5,259 nucleotides of DNA from Rhodocyclaceae bacterium (GTDB lineage Bacteria > Pseudomonadota > Gammaproteobacteria > Burkholderiales > Rhodocyclaceae), in the NCBI GenBank assembly GCA_020849155.1, contig JADLGU010000199.1, forward strand, positions 1-5,259, in the 5' to 3' direction. The notes below the pieces were generated by a model that saw nothing but the letters and a program-made list of their open reading frames with translations, ran no database searches and was not told the DNA's origin. Positions within the stretch are counted from its first letter, which is position 1. Every line of letters begins with the position of its first letter. Below, one piece after another: positions 1 through 4,467 of the stretch. A program made the position numbers and the translations under genes.

Positions 1-113
1 ACCGCGAGGGCGGCACCGTCGCCGTCGTCACCCACGACCCGGAGATCGGCGCGCGCGCGCAGCGGCGCATCCGGCTGGTCGACGGCGAGATCGCCGGCGA
101 TGCGAGCGCGTAA
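1..113 (+). CDS. ABC transporter ATP-binding protein, C-terminal fragment (MacB/LolD type)
   Basis: Only the last 36 codons are in the window; the frame's first complete codon begins at base 3 and the gene ends at TAA 111-113. The visible peptide contains VVTHDPEIGARAQRR followed by IRLVDGEI. The THD is the switch (H-loop) histidine of ABC ATPases, after the usual hydrophobic beta strand, and the R-x-L-x-DG-x-I ending is typical of the MacB/LolD/FtsE class of cytoplasmic ATPases. The Walker A, Walker B and signature motifs lie outside the window, so they cannot be checked. Two FtsX-type permease genes follow on the same strand, so this subunit most likely energises them by ATP hydrolysis. The ATPase is a separate polypeptide, unlike classical MacB, in which ATPase and permease are fused. 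Substrate is unknown. The family call is confident; the exact subfamily is not. Confidence 0.85.
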   Translation, partial: REGGTVAVVTHDPEIGARAQRRIRLVDGEIAGDASA

Positions 114-120
114 GGCCCTG

Positions 121-158
121 CCCTCTCCTCCGACCCCTCTCCCGCACGCGGGGAAAGG
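121..158 (+). repeat. Eroded half copy of the CCCTCTCCC/GGGGAGAGGG palindromic repeat
   Basis: The stretch after the ATPase stop reads CCCTCTCCTCCGAC and then CCCTCTCCCGC, which matches the 5' half of the full repeat at 1787-1825 almost base for base, including the CCGAC spacer. The pairing arm is decayed (GCGGGGAAAGG instead of GCGGGAGAGGGG), and the second hairpin and outer 3' arm are missing. It fills most of the 53-base gap between the ATPase and permease 1. Its decayed 3' arm now supplies the purine-rich ribosome binding site of permease 1. Calling it a relic of the same repeat family is an inference from the matching 5' half. Confidence 0.7.
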
Positions 159-159
159 A
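152..159 (+). promoter_or_regulatory. Ribosome binding site supporting a CTG start for permease 1
   Basis: GGAAAGGA is a strong Shine-Dalgarno match lying 7 bases before CTG 167, an ideal spacing. The first canonical in-frame start, GTG 203, has no comparable purine run at the right distance; the bases before it read TTCGCCTGGCAG. The site therefore decides the start in favour of 167. It is formed from the decayed 3' arm of the repeat relic. Confidence 0.6.
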
Positions 160-166
160 CGGTTAC

Positions 167-1375
167 CTGCGCGTCGCTGACCGCCTCGCCTTCGCCTGGC
201 AGGTGCTCGGCGGCTACCGCACGCGCACGGCGCTGATCCTGCTCGCCATGGGCATCGGGGTGGCCGCCGTGGTGGCGGTCAGCGCCATCGGCGAGGGCGC
301 GCGGCTCTACGTGGTGAACCAGTTCGGCTCGCTCGGTACCAACCTCATCATCGTCCTGCCCGGCCGCTCCGAGACCGCCGGCGCCATGCCCGGCGTGCTG
401 ATGGGCAAGACCCCGCGCGACCTGTCGATCGACGACGCCCTGGCGCTGAAGCGCAGCCCCTCGATCCTGCGCATCGCCCCGCTGATCGTCGGCGCCGGCG
501 ACGTGCGCGTCGGCAGCCGCATCCGCGAGACGCCGGTGCTCGGCACCACCGCCGAGTTCATCCGGGTGCGGCAGATGGAGATGGCGCAGGGCCTGTTCCT
601 GCCCGAGGGCGACCCGCGCCACGGCCAGCCGGTGTGCGTCGTCGGCGCCAAGGTGGCGACGGAACTCTTCGGCGTGCGGCCGGCCCTGGGCGAGTGGCTG
701 CGCATCGGCGACCGGCGCTTCCGCATCGTCGGGGTGCTGGCCCGGCAGGGCCAGTCGCTCGGCTTCAACACCGACGAGATCGTCGTGGTGCCGCTCGCCG
801 CGGCGCAGGCGCTGTTCAACACCGAGGCGCTGTTCCGCGTCATGGTCGAGGCCAAGAGCCGCGAGCAGATCCCCGACGCCAAGGCCGACATCGAGGAGAT
901 CCTGCGCCTGCGCCACGAGGGCGAGCGCGACGTCACGGTGATCACCCAGGACGCGGTGCTGGCCACCTTCGACCGGATACTGCGGGCGCTGACGCTGGCG
1001 TTGGGCGGCATCGCCGCCATCAGCCTGGCGGTGGCCGGCATCCTGGTCATGAACGTCATGCTCATCGCCGTGACGCAGCGGCGCAAGGAGATCGGCCTGC
1101 TGAAAGCCATCGGCGCCACCGGCGCGCGGATCCGCGCCGCCTGCTTCACCGAGGCGGTGATGCTGGCGCTGGGCGGCGCCGCCTGCGGGCTGGCCGTCGG
1201 CCAGCTCGGCCAGTTCGCCATCGGCCGGATTTTCCCCGACATCCCGTTCACCGCGCCGTGGTGGGCGCTGCTCGCCGCGCCGCTCACCGCCATCGTCACC
1301 TCGGTGCTGTTCACCGTGCTGCCGGCCAGGCGCGCGGCGATGCTCGACCCGGTCATGGCGCTGTCGAAGCGATGA
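167..1375 (+). CDS. MacB/FtsX-type ABC transporter permease (first of two)
   Basis: Inner-membrane subunit of a type VII (MacB-like) ABC system, 402 residues from CTG 167. There is one membrane helix near residues 22-44, then a large extracytoplasmic MacB_PCD-like domain (about 45-270) with the family motifs IGEGAR and QFGSLGTN. The FtsX-type core follows, with helices near 275-302, 329-351 and 364-386. The cytoplasmic coupling segment RRKEIGLLKAIGAT (305-318) and the C-terminal ending ARRAAMLDPVMAL are both characteristic. Start choice: the first canonical codon is GTG 203, but this deletes LRVADRLAFAWQ, the usual amphipathic segment before helix 1. With CTG 167 the protein lines up with permease 2 from residue 1 (D5 and A8-F9 coincide, and both have 18 residues before the first helix block), and a good Shine-Dalgarno lies 7 bases upstream. 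No ATG, GTG or TTG exists in frame between the ATPase stop and 203. Its TGA overlaps the ATG of the DUF559 gene (ATGA). Likely works as a heterodimer with permease 2; substrate unknown. Confidence 0.9.
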   Translation: MRVADRLAFAWQVLGGYRTRTALILLAMGIGVAAVVAVSAIGEGARLYVVNQFGSLGTNLIIVLPGRSETAGAMPGVLMGKTPRDLSIDDALALKRSPSILRIAPLIVGAGDVRVGSRIRETPVLGTTAEFIRVRQMEMAQGLFLPEGDPRHGQPVCVVGAKVATELFGVRPALGEWLRIGDRRFRIVGVLARQGQSLGFNTDEIVVVPLAAAQALFNTEALFRVMVEAKSREQIPDAKADIEEILRLRHEGERDVTVITQDAVLATFDRILRALTLALGGIAAISLAVAGILVMNVMLIAVTQRRKEIGLLKAIGATGARIRAACFTEAVMLALGGAACGLAVGQLGQFAIGRIFPDIPFTAPWWALLAAPLTAIVTSVLFTVLPARRAAMLDPVMALSKR

Positions 1376-1881
1376 GGAAAGACCGGCCCTCTCCCCCTTC
1401 CCCTCTCCCGCAAGCGGGAGAGGGGTGTTCGCCCCCTCGCCCCGCTTGCGGGGAGAGGGCTGGGGAGAGGGGTCTGCTCGAAAACGCCAAGCAACTCCGC
1501 GGCAACCAGACCGACGCCGAACTGAAGCTCTGGTACCACCTGCGCGCCCATCGCTTCATGGGGTTGAAGTTCAAGCGGCAGAAGCCGGTGGGACGCTACA
1601 TCGTCGATTTCATCTGCGTCGAGCAGAAACTGGTCGTCGAACTGGATGGCGGACAGCATGCGGAGCGGACGGCCTACGACGCGACGCGCGACGACTGGCT
1701 GCGCGGCGAGGGTTATGCGGTGTTGCGCTTCTGGAACAACGAGGTGATGGGGGAAATGGAGGCGGTGCTGGAGGCAATCCGGCTGGCCCTCTCCCCCGAC
1801 CCCTCTCCCGCGAGCGGGAGAGGGGAGCAGGACAACCCCCTCGCCCCGCTTGCGGGGAGAGGGATGGGGAGAGGGGAATGA
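1372..1881 (+). CDS. DUF559-family endonuclease-like protein (Vsr-like PD-(D/E)XK fold) with repeat-encoded tails
   Basis: 169 residues from ATG 1372. The core, about residues 35-140, is a recognisable DUF559 domain: LLENAKQLRGNQTDAELKLW, then KFKRQKPVGRYIVDF (67-81), KLVVELDGGQH (86-96), a YD..RD.WL stretch and VLRFWNNEV (117-125). D79, E90, D92 and H96 are candidate metal-binding or catalytic residues by analogy with Vsr/restriction-type folds. DNA cleavage is inferred and is not established for the family. The first 34 and last ~29 residues are low-complexity Pro/Gly/Arg/Glu sequence translated from the flanking palindromic repeats. A shorter protein starting at CTG 1474 is possible, because the repeat's GGGGAG lies 6 bases before it. 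Its start overlaps permease 1's stop and its stop TGA overlaps permease 2's ATG. A hand count over 1501-1740 gives about 62% GC against 72-78% in single neighbouring lines, suggesting separate origin. It has no evident role in transport and looks like a passenger. Confidence 0.85.
   Translation: MRKDRPSPPSPLPQAGEGCSPPRPACGERAGERGLLENAKQLRGNQTDAELKLWYHLRAHRFMGLKFKRQKPVGRYIVDFICVEQKLVVELDGGQHAERTAYDATRDDWLRGEGYAVLRFWNNEVMGEMEAVLEAIRLALSPDPSPASGRGEQDNPLAPLAGRGMGRGE
1387..1472 (+). repeat. Palindromic repeat, full copy 1 (two hairpins plus outer arm)
   Basis: 86 bases. Hairpin 1 pairs 1400-1411 with 1414-1425 perfectly (12 complementary positions around AA). Hairpin 2 pairs 1434-1445 with 1448-1459 around TT with one G/A mismatch. 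The outer arms CCCTCTCCCC (1387-1396) and GGGGAGAGGG (1462-1471) are exactly complementary, so the whole unit can fold as two hairpins closed by a basal stem. It is open in all three forward frames and is translated here as the N-terminal tail of the DUF559 protein. This copy shares order and orientation with the copies at 1787 and 4309. Confidence 0.9.
1787..1876 (+). repeat. Palindromic repeat, full copy 2 (two hairpins plus outer arm)
   Basis: 90 bases. Hairpin 1 pairs 1800-1811 with 1814-1825 perfectly around GA. Hairpin 2 pairs 1838-1849 with 1852-1863 around TT with one mismatch. Outer arms are CCCTCTCCCC (1787-1796) and GGGGAGAGGG (1866-1875). It is preceded by GGCCCTCTCCC context identical to copy 1. 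It encodes the C-terminal tail of the DUF559 protein in a different reading frame from copy 1, and its last bases form the ribosome binding site of permease 2. It differs from copy 1 mainly in the linker between the hairpins. Confidence 0.9.
1866..1876 (+). promoter_or_regulatory. Repeat-derived ribosome binding site of permease 2
   Basis: The 3' outer arm of repeat copy 2, GGGGAGAGGGG, ends 1 base before ATG 1878. The GGGGAG part lies 6 bases before the start, so it is a good Shine-Dalgarno. If the repeat folds, this segment is sequestered in the basal stem with 1787-1796, which would expose it only when ribosomes translating DUF559 open the structure. The sequestration is an inference. Confidence 0.6.
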
Positions 1882-3077
1882 TCACCCGCGACTTCATCGC
1901 CTTCACCCTCGCCTCGCTGCGCGCGCACCGCCTGCGCACGCTGCTCACGGCGCTGGGGATCGCGGTGGGGATCGCCTCGGTGATCCTGCTCACCTCGATC
2001 GGCGAGGGGCTGCACCGCTTCGTCATCGCCGAGTTCACCCAGTTCGGCACCAACATCATCGGCGTCGCGCCCGGGCGCATCCAGACCCACGGCGCCTCGC
2101 TCGGCTCGGTGAACACCGTGCGGCCGCTGACCGTCGACGACGCCGCCGCGCTGCGCCGGGCGCCCCACGTGCAGTACGCCGATCCGATGGTGCAGGGCAA
2201 CGCCGAGATCGCGCACGCCGGCAAGAGCCGCCGCGTCACCCTCTACGGCACCGGGCCGGACTTCGCCCGGGCGCTGTCGATGCGGGTGGCGAGCGGCGAG
2301 TACCTGCCGCCCGACGACCCGCACGCGGCGCGCGCCTTCGTGGTGCTCGGCGCCAGGGTGGCGCGCGAGCTGTTCGGCGCCGACAACCCGCTCGGCGCCC
2401 GCATCCGCGCCGGCGGCGAGCGCTACCGCGTCGTCGGCGTGATGGAGTCGAAGGGCCAGATCCTCGGCTTCGACATGGACGACACGGTGTTCATCCCGGT
2501 GGCGCGGGCGCTCGACATGTTCAACCGCGAGAGCCTGCAGGAGATCCACGTCACCTACGAGCCGACCGCCCCGCTGGCCGAGGTGGAGGAAGGCCTGCGC
2601 CGCATCCTCGTCGCCCGCCACGGCGCCGAGGACTTCACCCTGACGCCGCAGCAGAAGATGCTGGAGGTGTTCGGCACGGTGCTCGACGCCATCACCTTCG
2701 CGGTGGCCGCCATCGGCGGCATCTCGCTGCTGGTGGGCGGCGTCGGCATCCTCACCATCCTCACCATCGGGGTGGCCGAGCGCACCGCCGAGATCGGCCT
2801 GCTGCGCGCCCTCGGCGCCACCCAGCGGCGCATCATGCTGCTGTTCCTCGGCGAAGCGGCGCTGCTGGCGGCGCTCGGCGGCGGCGCCGGGCTGGCGCTC
2901 GGCTGGGGCATCGCCGTGCTGCTGACACTGACTTTTCCGGCGCTGCCGGTGCACACGCCCTGGCTGTACGCGGTGCTGGCCGAGGCGGTCGCCGTCGGCG
3001 TCGGGCTCGCCGCCGGCGTCGCCCCGGCGCGCCACGCCGCCCGCCTCGACCCGCTCGAGGCGCTGCGCAGCGAGTAA
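1878..3077 (+). CDS. MacB/FtsX-type ABC transporter permease (second of two)
   Basis: 399-residue inner-membrane permease paralogous to the one at 167-1375. Helix 1 is near residues 22-44 and is preceded by MITRDFIAFTLASLRAHR, the usual amphipathic lead-in. The extracytoplasmic MacB_PCD-like domain follows, with IGEGLH, EFTQFGTNIIGVAPGR and FGADNPLGARIR (a MacB family hallmark). The core helices are near 272-298, 325-350 and 362-384. The cytoplasmic coupling segment ERTAEIGLLRALGAT (301-315) contacts the ATPase in this family. It ends PARHAARLDPLEALRSE, a textbook MacB-permease C-terminus. Start ATG 1878 has a repeat-derived Shine-Dalgarno and overlaps the DUF559 stop by ATGA, so translation coupling is likely. 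The protein is complete and of usual length for a permease lacking a fused ATPase. It probably pairs with permease 1; each alone could also homodimerise. Substrate (lipoprotein, peptide, antibiotic or other) cannot be told from sequence. Confidence 0.93.
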   Translation: MITRDFIAFTLASLRAHRLRTLLTALGIAVGIASVILLTSIGEGLHRFVIAEFTQFGTNIIGVAPGRIQTHGASLGSVNTVRPLTVDDAAALRRAPHVQYADPMVQGNAEIAHAGKSRRVTLYGTGPDFARALSMRVASGEYLPPDDPHAARAFVVLGARVARELFGADNPLGARIRAGGERYRVVGVMESKGQILGFDMDDTVFIPVARALDMFNRESLQEIHVTYEPTAPLAEVEEGLRRILVARHGAEDFTLTPQQKMLEVFGTVLDAITFAVAAIGGISLLVGGVGILTILTIGVAERTAEIGLLRALGATQRRIMLLFLGEAALLAALGGGAGLALGWGIAVLLTLTFPALPVHTPWLYAVLAEAVAVGVGLAAGVAPARHAARLDPLEALRSE

Positions 3078-3081
3078 TCCA

Positions 3082-4305
3082 GTGACCGCGCTCCAGCCAT
3101 TGGACCCGGCGCGCGAACGCCTGCTGCTGCTGACCCTGGCCGGCATCCAGTTCGCCCACATCCTCGACTTCATGGTGATGATGCCGCTCGGGCCGATCCT
3201 GGTGCGCGAGCTGGGCATCGACACGCAGCAGTTCGGCCTGCTGGTCTCGGCCTACACCTTCACCGGCGCCGCCACCGGCCTGCTGGCCGCCACCTTCGTC
3301 GACCGCTTCGAGAGGAAGCGCCTGCTGCTCGGCGTCTTCGCCCTCTTCGCCCTGGCCACGCTGGCCTGCGGCCTGGCCCCCGGCTACGCCGCGCTGATGC
3401 TGGCGCGCTGCGCCGCCGGCGCCTTCGGCGGAGTGCTCGGCTCGATGGTGCAGACCATGGTCGGCGACCTGATCCCCTTCGAGCGGCGCGGCCGCGCCAG
3501 CGGCGTGATCATGTCGGCCTTCGCCCTGTCCACCGTCGCCGGGGTGCCCCTCTCGCTGCTGCTGGCCAGCCACTTCGGCTGGCGCGCGCCCTTCGTCCTC
3601 ATCGCCGCGCTGGCCGCCGGCCTGCTGGCCCTGGGCTGGCGCCAGCTGCCGGCGCTGCGCGGCCACCTCGCCGCCGCCGTCACCGGCGAGGCCGAGCGCA
3701 GCCACCCGCTGGCCGCCATGGGCGCCGTGCTGCGCGACGGCAACCACCTGCGGGCGCTCGCCTTCATCGCCCTGATCATGCTCTCCGGCTTCATGGTGAT
3801 CCCCTACATCACCCTCTACTCGGTGGCCAACGTCGGCATCCGCCAGGAGGACCTCTACCTGATCTATCTGGCCGGCGGCTGCGCCACCTTCTTCACCTCG
3901 CGGCTGATCGGGCGCCTCGCCGACCGCCACGGCAAGGTGCGCACCTACCGCCTGATCGCGCTGTGCTCGATGCTGCCGCTGCTGCTGCAGACCCACCTGC
4001 CGCCGGTCCCGCTGTGGCTGATGGTGATCGCCTCGACCATCTTCTTCGTCTTCGTGCCGGGCCGCATGGTGCCGGCGATGGCCATCGTCACCTCGGCGGT
4101 GAAGCCCGCGCTGCGCGGCACCTTCCTCTCGATCTCCGGCGCCACCCAGCAGCTGGCCTCGGGCGCGGCGGCCTGGATCGGCGGGCTCATCATCGCCCAG
4201 GACGCGGCCGGGCAGATCGTGCGCTACGGCTGGGTCGGCTGGCTGGCGGTGGGCGCGACGCTGCTGGCGATGGCGCTGGCCGGGCGCATCAAGATGCAGT
4301 CGTGA
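3082..4305 (+). CDS. Major facilitator superfamily transporter, DHA1-like efflux family
   Basis: 407 residues, about 12 predicted membrane helices in two halves, the normal MFS size. Helix 1 carries HILDFMVMMPLGP (26-38), with the D30 characteristic of proton-driven DHA1 exporters. The loop 2-3 motif A is clear at 66-80 (GLLAATFVDRFERKR), with a degenerate second-half counterpart SRLIGRLADRHGKVR (273-287). The segment AGVPLSLLLASHFGWR (153-168) occupies the place of the antiporter motif C, but the usual GP-x-x-G pattern is only partly kept. A cytoplasmic loop rich in charged residues (about 191-222) separates the halves. The start is GTG 3082, only 4 bases after the permease 2 stop; no strong Shine-Dalgarno is seen, so reinitiation or coupling is likely. 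It resembles AraJ/YdhP-type sugar or drug efflux proteins, but the substrate is unknown. Its position suggests it is the last gene of the ABC-permease operon. Confidence 0.9.
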   Translation: MTALQPLDPARERLLLLTLAGIQFAHILDFMVMMPLGPILVRELGIDTQQFGLLVSAYTFTGAATGLLAATFVDRFERKRLLLGVFALFALATLACGLAPGYAALMLARCAAGAFGGVLGSMVQTMVGDLIPFERRGRASGVIMSAFALSTVAGVPLSLLLASHFGWRAPFVLIAALAAGLLALGWRQLPALRGHLAAAVTGEAERSHPLAAMGAVLRDGNHLRALAFIALIMLSGFMVIPYITLYSVANVGIRQEDLYLIYLAGGCATFFTSRLIGRLADRHGKVRTYRLIALCSMLPLLLQTHLPPVPLWLMVIASTIFFVFVPGRMVPAMAIVTSAVKPALRGTFLSISGATQQLASGAAAWIGGLIIAQDAAGQIVRYGWVGWLAVGATLLAMALAGRIKMQS

Positions 4306-4308
4306 TTG

Positions 4309-4400
4309 CCCTCGCCCCCGGCCCCTCGCCCCGCCAGCGGGGAGAGGGGAGCAAACCGACCCCCTCGCCCCGCTGGCGGGGAGAGGGCTGGGGAGAGGGG
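4309..4400 (+). repeat. Palindromic repeat, full copy 3, between two transcription units
   Basis: 92 bases starting 4 bases after the MFS stop codon. Hairpin 1 pairs 4322-4334 with 4337-4349 around CA with one G/A mismatch. Hairpin 2 pairs 4362-4373 with 4376-4387 around TG with one mismatch. The outer arms 4309-4318 and 4390-4399 pair with one mismatch. The 5' arms carry CCCTCGCC where copies 1 and 2 carry CCCTCTCC in the outer arm and hairpin 1. No nuclease gene accompanies this copy. It may protect the operon's mRNA 3' end or help end transcription, but no T-run follows, so it is not a standard intrinsic terminator. Confidence 0.88.
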
Positions 4401-4409
4401 GCGTCTGGC

Positions 4410-4438
4410 TTGCGCCGGGACCGGGCGGCCGCTAGAAT
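4410..4438 (+). promoter_or_regulatory. Sigma-70-type promoter for the DUF2189 gene
   Basis: TTGCGC (4410-4415) and TAGAAT (4433-4438) are separated by exactly 17 bases. TAGAAT matches the -10 consensus in 5 of 6 positions; the -35 keeps TTG. Transcription would begin near 4445, giving a 5' leader of about 23 bases. It lies just downstream of repeat copy 3, which separates this unit from the operon before it. Confidence 0.7.
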
Positions 4439-4459
4439 CGTTCAGGCTTAAATCATTCG

Positions 4460-4467
4460 CCCCCCCC
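4460..4467 (+). other. Eight-C homopolymer abutting the start codon
   Basis: Eight consecutive C residues lie directly before ATG 4468, where a Shine-Dalgarno would be expected. No purine-rich ribosome binding site is visible in the short leader. A run of this length can vary by slippage, changing leader length but not the reading frame of the protein. Confidence 0.6.

Larger units (their letters stand above)
1376..1877 (+). mobile_element. Candidate repeat-DUF559-repeat cassette inserted in a permease-permease junction
   Basis: The 502-base block holds two same-orientation copies of the palindromic repeat with the DUF559 core between them. It is flanked by ATGA on each side (1372-1375 and 1878-1881). 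Deleting the block plus one ATGA would join the two permease genes through a standard 4-base ATGA overlap, as expected for an ancestral operon. The lower GC of the core fits acquisition. No transposase, integrase or long terminal inverted repeat is present beyond the palindromic repeats. The ATGA pair could also be a by-product of start and stop codon requirements, so mobility is a hypothesis. Confidence 0.4.

Noticed and set aside
307..1659. Long open frame on the minus strand opposite permease 1
   Set aside because: Its product is rich in Ser, Arg, Pro and Ala with no domain, and it exists because GC-rich codons on the plus strand rarely produce stops in the complementary frame. Permease 1 has full family motifs in the plus frame.
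1376..1877. Insertion sequence with transposase
   Set aside because: No DDE transposase, HUH or tyrosine recombinase motif is present; the only protein is DUF559, so a conventional IS call is not supported.
1372..1881. DUF559 protein as a component of the transporter
   Set aside because: No membrane segment or signal peptide and a clear nuclease-like fold pattern; the translational overlaps are better explained by insertion at a junction than by shared function.
1713..3224. Long minus-strand open frame opposite permease 2 and similar frames opposite the MFS and DUF2189 genes
   Set aside because: Low-complexity His/Arg/Gln/Gly translations typical of antisense shadows in a GC-rich genome; no start signals or recognisable family.
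1387..4400. CRISPR array
   Set aside because: The repeats are 86-92 bases, internally palindromic, irregularly spaced by hundreds to thousands of bases and embedded in genes; there are no uniform spacers and no cas genes.
4309..4400. tRNA or other cloverleaf RNA gene
   Set aside because: The multi-hairpin fold resembles a cloverleaf only superficially; no T-loop GTTC motif, anticodon arm or CCA-end context is present, and the same sequence recurs as a repeat.
4309..4400. Rho-independent terminator
   Set aside because: The hairpins are strong, but no run of T follows either arm, so a standard intrinsic terminator is not supported; an RNA-end role is kept only as a possibility.
4306..4467. 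Upstream extension of the DUF2189 protein to TTG 4306
   Set aside because: The added 54 residues are translated from the palindromic repeat and the promoter, and the promoter lies inside this stretch. The conserved protein begins after ATG 4468.
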